Translations under genes and position numbers: made by a program
Assembly: GCA_025938035.1 (NCBI GenBank)
Contig: JAICQE010000206.1
Location: forward strand, 1-6,887
DNA length: 6,887 bases
Direction of reading: 5' to 3'
Origin: Vicinamibacteria bacterium
GTDB taxonomy: Bacteria > Acidobacteriota > Vicinamibacteria > Vicinamibacterales > UBA2999
Shown: positions 1 through 6,650 of the stretch, in pieces
How positions within the stretch are numbered: the first letter of the stretch is position 1
Layout: every line of letters starts with the position of its first letter
The notes under the pieces: model-generated
The model's input: only the letters and a program-made list of their open reading frames with translations
Databases searched by the model: none
Told to the model about the DNA's origin: nothing

Positions 1-1218
1 GACTTCTATCGCGACGCGCATCGCCGCATCTTCGAGCGGATGGTGCAGCTCAACGAGCGGAATCAGGCGATTGATTTCGTCACGCTGAAAGAGGAGCTGT
101 CGCGGGCGGGGGAAATCGACGAGGTCGGCGGACCGTCGTACGTGGCGGCGCTCGCCGACGGCGTGCCGCGCGCCACGAACGTCGAGTACTACGCGCGGAT
201 CGTCAAGGAGAAGTCGACGCTCCGGAGCTTGATCTTCGCGGCCAACAAGATCCTGACCAACGCCTACGAGGCCGATCAGGAATCCGATCTGATCCTCGAC
301 GAGGCGGAGAGCTCGATCTTTGCCGTCGCGGATGACCGGCTGAAGGCCGGCTTCGTTCCGATGCGCGATCTGGTGAAGGACAGCTTCCCCAAGATCGAGC
401 AGCTGTTCGAGCAGAAGCGGCTGGTGACCGGTGTGCCCACCGGCTTCGTCGATCTCGATGAGATGACGCGGGGGCTGCAGCCGGGCGATCTGATCATCGT
501 GGCCGCCCGTCCGTCGATGGGGAAGACCAGTCTGGTGCTCAACATCGCGCAGTACGTGGCGATCCAGCCCGAGCACACGGTCGGGTTCTTCAGCCTGGAA
601 ATGTCGAAGGAATCGCTGTTTCTGCGCCTGCTCACGTCCGAGGCGCAGATCGACAGCCATCGTCTGATGAGCGGCGCGATCGGGCAGAAGGACTACGGGC
701 GGATCTCGCACGCGCTCGAGTCGCTGAGCGCCATGCGTCTGTTCATCGACGACACCGCGAACATCGGCGTCATGGAGATGCGGGCCAAGGCCCGCCGGCT
801 GCAGAAGGAGCATCGCCTCAGCCTGCTGGTCGTGGATTACATCCAGCTGATGAGCGGGCGCGGCCGGTTCGAGAACCGGACGCTGGAGCTGGCCTCGATT
901 TCACGGTCGCTGAAGGGCCTGGCGAAGGAGCTTGGCGTGCCGATTGTCGTGCTCTCGCAGTTGAGCCGCGCGCCGGAGTCGCGATCGGATCACCGGCCGC
1001 AGCTGTCGGATCTTCGCGAATCGGGTGCACTGGAACAGGATGCCGACGTTGTGGTGCTGATTTACCGCGAGGATGCCTATAACCGCGACCCGAACAACCC
1101 CGACGCCGGAACCGCGGAACTGATTCTGGCCAAGCAGCGCAACGGCCCGACCGGTACGGTGCGCCTGGCGTTCCTCAGGGAGCAGACACGATTCGCGAAC
1201 CTCGCACAAGGCGGCTAG
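1..1218 (+). CDS. dnaB: Replicative DNA helicase DnaB, 5'-truncated by window start
   Basis: This is the hexameric 5'-3' helicase that unwinds DNA at the replication fork and works with primase. The frame is open from base 1, so about 50-60 N-terminal residues of a usual 450-470 lie outside the window; 405 residues are present. The first ~100 visible residues are the rest of the DnaB N-terminal helical domain and linker, followed by a RecA-type motor. Walker A is ARPSMGKTS at visible residues 169-177, and Walker B is LLVVDYIQLM at about 274-283. The QLSRAPESR and AKQRNGPTG segments are the typical DnaB motifs H3/H4 with the arginine-finger region near the C-terminus. I see no intein in the motor domain, a common DnaB insertion site. 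It ends 10 bp before alr, which suggests co-transcription. The ATG at base 40 is internal and not the start. Confidence 0.97.
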   Translation, partial: DFYRDAHRRIFERMVQLNERNQAIDFVTLKEELSRAGEIDEVGGPSYVAALADGVPRATNVEYYARIVKEKSTLRSLIFAANKILTNAYEADQESDLILDEAESSIFAVADDRLKAGFVPMRDLVKDSFPKIEQLFEQKRLVTGVPTGFVDLDEMTRGLQPGDLIIVAARPSMGKTSLVLNIAQYVAIQPEHTVGFFSLEMSKESLFLRLLTSEAQIDSHRLMSGAIGQKDYGRISHALESLSAMRLFIDDTANIGVMEMRAKARRLQKEHRLSLLVVDYIQLMSGRGRFENRTLELASISRSLKGLAKELGVPIVVLSQLSRAPESRSDHRPQLSDLRESGALEQDADVVVLIYREDAYNRDPNNPDAGTAELILAKQRNGPTGTVRLAFLREQTRFANLAQGG

Positions 1219-1228
1219 CACCGCGCGG

Positions 1229-2386
1229 ATGATTCGCAACACCATCGCGCGTGTTGATCTGAACGCGCTGCGGCACAACTTCGCGGCCATTCAGCAGTGC
1301 CTCGCCTCGGAACCCGGACGAACGCCACCGGGCATCATGGCGGTTGTCAAAGCCAATGCGTACGGCCACGGGGCCGACCGCGTCGCGCGTGCGCTCGAGC
1401 AGGCCGGCGCCACCATGCTCGCGTGCGCCGATATCGAAGAAGGGATCGTGCTGCGCGGGGCCGGCGTCCGCGTGCCGATCCTCGTCTTCGGCGCCCTGAG
1501 CGTCAGCGATCTCGACGGGTTGTTCGAGTACTCACTTACCCCGACGATCTCGACCCCTGGCGCGGCGAAAGCGGTCCACGCCGCTGCCGTGAAACGGCGG
1601 TCGGTGATCGGCTACCACCTCAAGATCGACACCGGCATGAACCGGCTCGGGTTCCGCCACGATAACCTTCGCCGCACGCTGCCCGACGTGCTCGCCAGCG
1701 ATCACATGCGGCTGGACGGCGTCTTCACGCACTTCGCGTCGGCCGACGAGCCCGAGAGCCCGGTGTTCAACACGCAGCGCGAACGGTTCGATGCCGCGTG
1801 GGACGTAGTGTCCGGCTTTCGCCGGACCCTGGGTCCGCCTGAAGGCGGACACTCCGTGATGAAGCACGCCTCCAACAGCGCCGCACTGCTGCGCGATTCC
1901 CGCGTCTGGTACGACGCTGTTCGCCCGGGGCTCCTGCTCTACGGCATCGTTCCGCCGCCGCTGGCGTCGACGATTCCGCTGCGGCCGGTGATGTCGTTGA
2001 CGAGCCGCGTCGTGGCGGTGAAAGGAATACGGCCGGGCGAAGGTGTAGGCTACGGCTGCCGCTTCCACGCGCAGAGTCCGCGCACCATTGCCGTCATCCC
2101 GGCCGGCTACGCCGACGGACTCGATACGCGGCTCTGCGGACGGGGGCACGTGCTGATCCGCGGCCGTCGTGTGCCGATTGTCGGCGCCGTCTCGATGGAC
2201 ATGATTACCGTGGACGTCACGGACGTTGGCGAGGTGCAGCCGGGCGACGAGGTGGTCCTGCTCGGACGTCAGGGCGAGGAGAGTTGGCAGCAGATCGACG
2301 CGCGCGAGGTGGCGGCCGCGATCGGCACGATTCCCTGGGAGGTCGTGTGCCGTCTTGGTACGCGGATCGAGCGTTACTACGATTGA
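1229..2386 (+). CDS. alr: Alanine racemase (PLP-dependent), with repeat-derived insertion
   Basis: This cytosolic enzyme interconverts L- and D-alanine and supplies D-Ala for peptidoglycan. It has 385 residues, slightly long for the family (about 360-380). The PLP-binding lysine is K41 in AVVKANAYGHG. LKIDTGMNRLG (131-141) is the barrel motif containing the usually carbamylated lysine (K132) and R139. H168 lies in FTHFASADE, the phosphate-binding strand is KHASNSAALL (212-221), R232 is in VRPGLLLYG, the second catalytic base Y275 is in GVGYGC, and the C-terminal substrate motif is AVSMDM (320-325). The ATG at 1229 gives the normal short N-terminus before the VDLNALRHN strand; no strong Shine-Dalgarno is visible, which fits coupling to dnaB 10 bp upstream. 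The oddity is residues 193-209, encoded by a palindromic element just before the phosphate-binding strand. All key residues are kept, so the enzyme is probably active. Confidence 0.96.
   Translation: MIRNTIARVDLNALRHNFAAIQQCLASEPGRTPPGIMAVVKANAYGHGADRVARALEQAGATMLACADIEEGIVLRGAGVRVPILVFGALSVSDLDGLFEYSLTPTISTPGAAKAVHAAAVKRRSVIGYHLKIDTGMNRLGFRHDNLRRTLPDVLASDHMRLDGVFTHFASADEPESPVFNTQRERFDAAWDVVSGFRRTLGPPEGGHSVMKHASNSAALLRDSRVWYDAVRPGLLLYGIVPPPLASTIPLRPVMSLTSRVVAVKGIRPGEGVGYGCRFHAQSPRTIAVIPAGYADGLDTRLCGRGHVLIRGRRVPIVGAVSMDMITVDVTDVGEVQPGDEVVLLGRQGEESWQQIDAREVAAAIGTIPWEVVCRLGTRIERYYD
1807..1853. repeat. REP-like palindromic element inserted in frame inside alr
   Basis: The element has 8-bp terminal inverted repeats, AGTGTCCG at 1807-1814 and CGGACACT at 1846-1853. 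Between them lie two short hairpins: a 7-bp stem GTCCGGC/GCCGGAC (1810-1816 with 1821-1827, loop TTTC) and a 7-bp stem GTCCGCC/GGCGGAC (1833-1839 with 1844-1850, loop TGAA). The centre, GGACCC-T-GGGTCC at 1824-1836, is itself palindromic, so several alternative folds are possible. This layout is that of a non-autonomous dispersed repeat rather than coding constraint. It reads in the alr frame as roughly VSGFRRTLGPPEGGHS. I recall similar sequences in Vicinamibacteria-like genomes, but that is not verified here. Confidence 0.75.
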
Positions 2387-2441
2387 CCTTCCCTGTCGTC
2401 CTTTGGCGTGAGAATGATCCTGCGGCCTGATCCCTTGACCA

Positions 2442-2476
2442 GCCCTGAGGCCTGTGGCCTGAGCCCTGGGGCCTGT
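2442..2476. repeat. Degenerate heptamer tandem repeat upstream of radA
   Basis: Five consecutive 7-bp units with consensus GSCCTGN fill 35 bp of the 98-bp alr-radA gap and end 8 bp before the radA ATG. An isolated extra unit, GGCCTGA, lies at 2424-2430, out of phase with the array. The units carry GGCC cores, so the array can form alternative weak hairpins. It holds no convincing Shine-Dalgarno for radA and no coding signal. It could be slippage-prone and alter spacing or leader structure upstream of radA, but that is inference. Confidence 0.65.
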
Positions 2477-2484
2477 GCCGGAGT

Positions 2485-3864
2485 ATGAAGCCATCGAAGT
2501 CCGTATTTGTCTGTCAGGAATGCGGGGCGCAGGCGCCGAAGTGGACCGGCCGCTGCGCTGATTGCGGCGCCTGGAATTCTCTCGTCGAAGAACGTCCCGC
2601 CGCGGACAACGCGCTGGCGGGCAAGGCTGAGAATCGCTACGGGCAGTTCGGCGCCGGCTCCAACGCGAAGTTGTACGCCGAGGTCGAGAACGCCAACGCC
2701 GCGCGCCTGACGACCGGCATCGGCGAGTTCGATCGCGTGCTCGGCGGAGGCGTGGTCCCCGGCTCGCTCGTGCTGCTGGGGGGAGAACCCGGGATCGGCA
2801 AGTCCACGCTGCTGCTGCAGGCCGCGGGTCACTTCGCGCGCGAAGCCGGCCCCGTGCTGTACGCCTCGGGTGAAGAGTCCGAGCATCAGATCAAGAGCCG
2901 CGGCGATCGTCTCGGCATCGGCGCCGCCCCTCTCTATCTGCTGTCCGAAACGTGCATCGAGCGAATCCTCGAGGAGATCGCGCGGCTGAAGCCGGCCCTC
3001 GTCGTCATCGATTCGATTCAGACGGTCTTTTCGATCAAGTTCCAATCGGCGCCCGGCAGCATCGGCCAGGTGCGCGAAGCGGCCACGCAGTTTCTGTTTG
3101 CGGCGAAGGGGCAGAACATCCCGACGGTGCTCGTCGGCCATGTCACGAAGGACGGCAGCCTTGCTGGTCCGAAGGTCCTCGAGCACGTGGTGGATACCGT
3201 GCTGTACTTCGAAGGCGAGCGGCACCACTCCCACCGTGTGGTCCGGGCCGTCAAGAACCGCTTTGGCGCGGTGAGTGAGCTCGGCGTGTTCGAGATGACG
3301 GGAAGCGGGCTGCGGCCCGTGCCGAACCCGTCGAAGCTTTTCCTCTCCGAACGGGCGACCGGTACGCCTGGCTCCGCCGTGTTGTGTTCGGTCGAGGGAT
3401 CGCGTCCGATCCTCGTCGAGGTTCAGGCGCTCGTCAGCACGAGCACGTACGGGAATGCGAGGCGCATGGCCATCGGCATCGATCAGAATCGCCTGTCGCT
3501 GCTGCTCGCCGTCCTGGAGAAGCGGGCCGGGCTCAGCCTCGCCGGCGACGACGTGTACGTCAACATTGCCGGCGGGATGTCGATCGAGGAACCGGCCGCC
3601 GATCTGAGCGTCGCCGCGGCCGTGGCGTCGAGCGTCCGCAACCGTGGCTTGTCCCCGGCGACGGCGGTGTTCGGTGAAATCGGCCTGAGCGGCGAGATCC
3701 GCGGCATCCCGCAGGCGCCGCTCCGGATCCGTGAGGCCGTGCAGATGGGTTTCACCCGCATCGTCATGCCCGCGGCCAACGTCGATCCCGCCGATGAGAG
3801 CGCCGGCGGTGCCGAGCTGGTGGGCGTCCGGACGGTAGGGGAGGCCCTCGACGCGTTGATTTAG
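2485..3864 (+). CDS. radA: DNA repair/recombination protein RadA (Sms)
   Basis: RadA is a DnaB-like ring helicase that drives branch migration of recombination intermediates alongside RecA. Its 459 residues match the family's usual ~450-460. An N-terminal four-cysteine zinc finger is formed by C10, C13, C24 and C27. The RecA-fold ATPase has Walker A GGEPGIGKST (99-108), Walker B LVVIDSIQT (172-180, D176) and the RadA-specific KNRFG motif (257-261). The C-terminal third is the Lon-protease-like domain, with GGMSIEEPAADLSVAAAV at about 363-380; RadA members use it as a scaffold and are not known as proteases. The start at 2485 places the zinc finger at the expected position, although the upstream ribosome-binding signal is poor: GGAG at 2480-2483 sits only 1 nt away. 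The gene follows alr on the same strand, behind a tandem-repeat leader. Confidence 0.97.
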   Translation: MKPSKSVFVCQECGAQAPKWTGRCADCGAWNSLVEERPAADNALAGKAENRYGQFGAGSNAKLYAEVENANAARLTTGIGEFDRVLGGGVVPGSLVLLGGEPGIGKSTLLLQAAGHFAREAGPVLYASGEESEHQIKSRGDRLGIGAAPLYLLSETCIERILEEIARLKPALVVIDSIQTVFSIKFQSAPGSIGQVREAATQFLFAAKGQNIPTVLVGHVTKDGSLAGPKVLEHVVDTVLYFEGERHHSHRVVRAVKNRFGAVSELGVFEMTGSGLRPVPNPSKLFLSERATGTPGSAVLCSVEGSRPILVEVQALVSTSTYGNARRMAIGIDQNRLSLLLAVLEKRAGLSLAGDDVYVNIAGGMSIEEPAADLSVAAAVASSVRNRGLSPATAVFGEIGLSGEIRGIPQAPLRIREAVQMGFTRIVMPAANVDPADESAGGAELVGVRTVGEALDALI

Positions 3865-3884
3865 ACCGGCTGCCGCTGCCGTGG

Positions 3885-3927
3885 CGCGAACCCTTAGGGT
3901 TCGCGAGGCGAGCCTGGAAGGCTCGCC
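3885..3927. repeat. Paired 9-bp hairpin element between radA and PIN/TRAM gene
   Basis: Two perfect stem-loops stand almost back to back, 21 bp after the radA stop. The first stem is CGCGAACCC/GGGTTCGCG (3885-3893 with 3897-3905, loop TTA). The second is GGCGAGCCT/AGGCTCGCC (3907-3915 with 3919-3927, loop GGA). No T-run follows either stem, so this is not a classical Rho-independent terminator. The two-hairpin layout is like a REP doublet and parallels the element inside alr, though with different sequence. A degenerate relative of the second hairpin occurs at 6572-6593. It could stabilise the upstream radA mRNA 3' end or attenuate read-through; that role is inference. Confidence 0.75.
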
Positions 3928-3946
3928 CCACAACGGCGAACACAGC

Positions 3947-3975
3947 TTGCATTTCAGGCCCGGCGGTTCTAACGT
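3947..3975 (+). promoter_or_regulatory. Weak candidate sigma70-type promoter for PIN/TRAM gene
   Basis: TTGCAT (3947-3952) and TAACGT (3970-3975) are separated by 17 bp, and the following gene starts 38 bp downstream. Each box matches only 3 of 6 consensus bases, so the spacing is the main support. The segment after the hairpins is a little richer in AT than its surroundings, and the 149-bp gap is the largest between genes here. This could be chance. Confidence 0.2.
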
Positions 3976-4002
3976 TCACCCATTCATAGTCGCCGGTTCC
4001 CT

Positions 4003-4006
4003 GAGG
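4003..4006 (+). promoter_or_regulatory. Shine-Dalgarno supporting the ATG at 4014
   Basis: GAGG lies 7 nt before the ATG at 4014, a normal spacing. It is the clearest ribosome-binding site in the window and supports the start that gives the PIN/TRAM protein its first membrane helix. It may allow this gene to be translated independently of radA, which lies 149 bp upstream. Confidence 0.55.
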
Positions 4007-4013
4007 TTCATTC

Positions 4014-5111
4014 ATGGCCTGGTTTCTGATCGCCCGCCTTCTTTGTATTGCTGCGATAGGCTACTCCGCCCACCAGCTGGCGCCGCTGCCCGGGGGGCCG
4101 GTCGTCAATACGCTCTTCGGGATCGCTCTCGGCCTGGCGATCGTCGCCTTCGAGATCCGCCTCAAGGACGGTTCGGTTACACACATGCTCGGAGCGCTGC
4201 TCGGCGGCGCCATCGGACTGGGTGCAGCCAAGACCATCGGGCAGGCGCTCTACTGGGCCAACCTCGACGACAAGAGGGTGGTCTTCCTTCACAGCGTCAT
4301 CCTGCTGGCGCTGCCGTATGTCGGCCTGGTCCTCGGCGGGCGCAAGGGAGACTGGCTGAAGCCCGAAAATATCATCGGCCTCTTCCGCTCGACTGCGCCG
4401 CGCAAGCGGTACAAGGTGCTTGATACCAGCGTGATCATCGACGGGCGCATCGCCGACATCTGTGAAACCGGTTTCATGGATGGCACGCTCGTCATCCCGC
4501 AGTTCGTCCTCAAGGAACTGCAGCTGGTGGCCGACTCGTCCGATTCGATGAAGCGGAACCGCGGCCGCCGCGGACTCGACATCCTGCAGAAAATTCAGAA
4601 GATGGCCGGCGTCGAAGTGATGATCTCGGATATGGACTTCCCGGAGGTCCGCGAGGTCGACCTGAAGCTGATCGAGCTGGCGCGTTCGCTGCAGGGCAAG
4701 ATCGTCACCAACGATTTCAATCTCAATAAGGTCGCGCAGCTTCGCGGCGTCGAGGTGCTGAACATCAACGAGCTCGCCAATTCACTGAAGCCGGTCGTGC
4801 TGCCGGGCGAGATCATGAAGGTGTTCATCCTGAAGGAAGGCAAGGAATACAACCAGGGTGTCGCGTACCTGGATGACGGCACGATGGTCGTCGTGGACAA
4901 CGCGCGCAAAATGATCGGCCGCACCATCGACGTCGTCGTCACCAGCGTGCTGCAGACGACCGCCGGCAAGATGATCTTCGGCCGCTTCATCGAACCGGGA
5001 ATGGCGGCGCAGAGCGCACCCACTCCGGCGCCAGTCGTGCAGGCAGAGGGTGAGATCGGCCGGCGGCCGCGACCACAGATCCCGCCGTCAGCGGCCGCGG
5101 CCGGGAAGTAG
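4014..5111 (+). CDS. YacL-type membrane PIN/TRAM domain protein, putative RNase
   Basis: This 365-residue protein has a hydrophobic N-terminal region with about four membrane segments (roughly 2-20, 30-47, 57-77 and 88-108). A cytosolic PIN nuclease domain starting at about residue 132 follows. The PIN acidic residues are visible: D137 in VLDTSVIIDGR, E168 in LKELQ, D216 in EVDLKLI and D234 in TNDFNLN, so the Mg-dependent site looks intact. A TRAM RNA-binding domain follows at about 261-325. The last ~35 residues are Ala/Pro-rich and probably disordered. The architecture matches Bacillus YacL, whose exact substrate is not firmly established. In Bacillus, yacL sits next to radA and disA; here radA is adjacent and disA is absent. 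Cleavage of RNA at the membrane is inferred from the domains only. A good Shine-Dalgarno supports the start. Confidence 0.92.
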   Translation: MAWFLIARLLCIAAIGYSAHQLAPLPGGPVVNTLFGIALGLAIVAFEIRLKDGSVTHMLGALLGGAIGLGAAKTIGQALYWANLDDKRVVFLHSVILLALPYVGLVLGGRKGDWLKPENIIGLFRSTAPRKRYKVLDTSVIIDGRIADICETGFMDGTLVIPQFVLKELQLVADSSDSMKRNRGRRGLDILQKIQKMAGVEVMISDMDFPEVREVDLKLIELARSLQGKIVTNDFNLNKVAQLRGVEVLNINELANSLKPVVLPGEIMKVFILKEGKEYNQGVAYLDDGTMVVVDNARKMIGRTIDVVVTSVLQTTAGKMIFGRFIEPGMAAQSAPTPAPVVQAEGEIGRRPRPQIPPSAAAAGK

Positions 5112-5137
5112 GACCTCGGCGGCACCAGCGGATCAGC

Positions 5138-5734
5138 ATGTCAGCAGTCGCAATCGATGTTCGTCCGGCGACCGCGACCGATGAAGCCACTGTCATCGGC
5201 GTGATCACGCTCGCGTTCAGCACCGATCCGATGGCGCGCTGGGCCTTTGGCGACACCAGAACCTATCTGGCAGTCATGCCCGCATTCGTCCGTGCGTTCG
5301 GCGGGAACGGACTCGCCCACGGTGCCACGCATCTGGTCGACGGCGGATGGGCGGCAGCGATGTGGCTGCCTCCCGGCGTGCAGCCGGACGCGGACACCAT
5401 GATGGCGCTGACCGAGCAGCACGTTCGCAAGGATCTGCTGGAAGACATGATGCAGGTGTTCGCGCAGATGGAGAAATACCACCCTGCGGATGACTGTTGG
5501 TACCTCCCGCTGATTGGCGTTGATCCGTGTTCTCAGGGGCGCGGGTACGGGTCCGCGCTGCTTCGTCATGCGCTGCAGGTGTGCGATCGCGACGGCCTTC
5601 CGGCGTATCTCGAGTCGTCCAATCCGCGGAACGTTCCTTTGTACGAGCGCCACGGATTCGAGGCTCTCGGCGCCATTCAGTCCGGCACTTCCCCGACGAT
5701 GGTGCCGATGCTGCGGCGGCCGCGGCGGCCGTGA
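5138..5734 (+). CDS. GNAT family N-acetyltransferase
   Basis: This 198-residue protein probably transfers an acetyl group from acetyl-CoA to an amine; the substrate is unknown. The N-terminal strand and helix (IDVRPATATDEATVIGVI) are followed by a variable substrate-side region (30-115). The acetyl-CoA binding motif is QGRGYGSALL at 133-142, preceded by the strand WYLPLIGVDP (121-130). The late motif NVPLYERHGFE (165-175) completes the fold. The core WYLPLIGVDP...QGRGYGSALL...AYLESS...NVPLYERHGF resembles the branch of GNATs that includes puromycin acetyltransferases, but most such proteins are not drug enzymes and I do not call resistance. The gene starts 26 bp after the PIN/TRAM stop with only a weak ribosome-binding site, and its stop overlaps the next start as GTGA. 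Confidence 0.9.
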   Translation: MSAVAIDVRPATATDEATVIGVITLAFSTDPMARWAFGDTRTYLAVMPAFVRAFGGNGLAHGATHLVDGGWAAAMWLPPGVQPDADTMMALTEQHVRKDLLEDMMQVFAQMEKYHPADDCWYLPLIGVDPCSQGRGYGSALLRHALQVCDRDGLPAYLESSNPRNVPLYERHGFEALGAIQSGTSPTMVPMLRRPRRP

Positions 5735-6582
5735 AACGTCCTCCATTCCACTGGTGGCGCACGGTCTTCTATCTGATCCCAGCCATCGCGCTGTACACGA
5801 TCGTTCTCGGCACGCTGTCGCTGACGTCGAGCCTGTTCCAGAAGACCGGTTACTTTGCCCATTGGTGCGCGCGGACGTGGTCGCGGCTGATTCTGGCGAC
5901 GACTGGCGTCCGCGTCGAAGTCGCGGGCCTCGAGCGGCTCGAGCGCAATCGCACCTACGTGTTCGTATCGAACCACCAGAGCATCTACGACATTCCAATC
6001 CTGTTCTGGTCGCTGCCGTATCAGCTGCGAATCATCGCCAAGGACTCGCTGGGCCGGTTTCCGTTTCTCGGCTGGCACCTGCGGCGCACCGGCCACATGC
6101 TCGTGGATCGCAGCCGTCCGGACCGCGCACGGATCTTCGGCTGGGCGTCGCGGCTGACGTCGAATGGCCTGTGCCTGATCGTGTTTCCTGAGGGGACGCG
6201 CAGCCGGGACGGGCGCGTCGCGCGCTTCAAGGGAGGCAGCTTCTTCCTGGCGCTCGAGGCGGGGCTGCCCGTGGTGCCCATATCGGTCGTCGGCAGCCGC
6301 CACGTCATGCTGAAGGACCGCCTCGCAACCTATCCGGGCAGCGTGAGGCTGGTTGTTCACGAGCCGATCGATACGGCAAATCTGTCAGGAACCGATCCGA
6401 GAGAATTTGCCGAGCGCGTGCGTCAGATCATTGCGCCAGAGGCGGAGTCCGACATCCATGTAAGCCCGCCTGATGCTCACTTCGCCGATCGTGGCGCGGA
6501 GGTTGTCCCGTCTTCGCCGAAGGCTCCGGCGCGGCTCGCCGAAGCGGAACGCGGAGGCGGCACGTCCGCGCGGCGAGCCTGA
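5731..6582 (+). CDS. plsC: Lysophospholipid acyltransferase (PlsC/AGPAT family)
   Basis: The likely role is acylation of 1-acyl-glycerol-3-phosphate to phosphatidic acid at the cytoplasmic membrane; a related lysophospholipid acceptor is also possible. I chose the GTG at 5731, which overlaps the GNAT stop by 4 bp (GTGA) and gives 283 residues starting MKRPPFHWWR. The frame is open further upstream, but only as a shadow of the GNAT gene. An N-terminal membrane helix spans about 11-33. The acyltransferase motifs are NHQSIYD (81-87, with the catalytic H82 and D87), GHMLVDRSR (121-129), FPEGTRS (152-158) and VVPISVV (181-187). The family core ends near RVRQIIAPE (229-237). The remaining ~46 residues look non-homologous, and residues 260-277 are encoded by a repeat element, so the natural C-terminus has probably been replaced or extended. 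The 3' end overlaps the HhH ORF by 110 bp. Confidence 0.93.
   Translation: MKRPPFHWWRTVFYLIPAIALYTIVLGTLSLTSSLFQKTGYFAHWCARTWSRLILATTGVRVEVAGLERLERNRTYVFVSNHQSIYDIPILFWSLPYQLRIIAKDSLGRFPFLGWHLRRTGHMLVDRSRPDRARIFGWASRLTSNGLCLIVFPEGTRSRDGRVARFKGGSFFLALEAGLPVVPISVVGSRHVMLKDRLATYPGSVRLVVHEPIDTANLSGTDPREFAERVRQIIAPEAESDIHVSPPDAHFADRGAEVVPSSPKAPARLAEAERGGGTSARRA
6512..6560. repeat. Repeat-like element at plsC 3' end / HhH ORF start
   Basis: The segment begins with the palindrome CTTCG-C-CGAAG (6512-6522) and contains a 9-nt direct repeat TCGCCGAAG at 6514-6522 and 6536-6544, then a GGAGGCGG tail at 6553-6560. It encodes PlsC residues 260-277, rich in Ala, Arg, Glu and Gly and outside the acyltransferase fold. 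In the opposite strand and other frames it gives Arg-rich low-complexity peptide. I recall similar GC-rich repeats in Vicinamibacteria-like genomes; a genome-wide copy count was not possible. Its boundaries are approximate. Confidence 0.5.
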
Positions 6583-6593
6583 CAAGGTCCGCC
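6572..6593. repeat. Degenerate copy of the GGCGAGCCT hairpin
   Basis: GGCGAGCCT at 6572-6580 is identical to the left arm of the hairpin at 3907-3927. The right arm AGGTCCGCC (6585-6593) differs from the perfect complement at two adjacent positions, giving one mismatch and one G-U pair with a GACA loop. The match to the radA-downstream copy suggests two members of one repeat family 2.7 kb apart. It overlaps the plsC stop. Confidence 0.45.
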
Positions 6594-6650
6594 CACGCGA
6601 TGCTCTTCTCGATATCACCGGCTCTGGCGTCGATCGTTCGCGCCGGCGTC

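Noticed and set aside
505..531. Intein in the DnaB P-loop
   Set aside because: DnaB is a frequent intein host, but Walker A reads through uninterrupted as ARPSMGKTS and the rest of the motor is contiguous.
2435..2440. TTGACC as a -35 box upstream of radA
   Set aside because: It matches 5 of 6 bases, but no acceptable -10 box lies 16-18 bp downstream; that position is inside the heptamer array.
1532..2494. 320-codon minus-strand frame opposite alr
   Set aside because: It is a shadow of alr codon usage, without motifs. It even reads through the heptamer array and the palindromic element.
3885..3927. Rho-independent terminator after radA
   Set aside because: Strong stems, but no T-run follows either; the sequence continues CCACAACGG. 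The layout fits a repeat doublet better.
2377..3933. 518-codon open frame on the minus strand opposite radA
   Set aside because: It lies antisense to a complete radA with all motifs, has Arg/Ala/Gly/His-rich low-complexity translation and no recognisable domain. Long antisense frames are expected in GC-rich genes.
5527..5730. Upstream extension of plsC to an ATG at 5527
   Set aside because: The extension is wholly inside the GNAT gene and its translation is Arg/Ala-rich with no similarity to acyltransferases. The GTG at 5731 gives the normal N-terminal membrane helix.
5138..5734. Puromycin (antibiotic) resistance acetyltransferase
   Set aside because: The acetyl-CoA motif and nearby strands resemble that GNAT branch, but these features are shared by many GNATs of unrelated substrate, and the gene sits in a housekeeping cluster.
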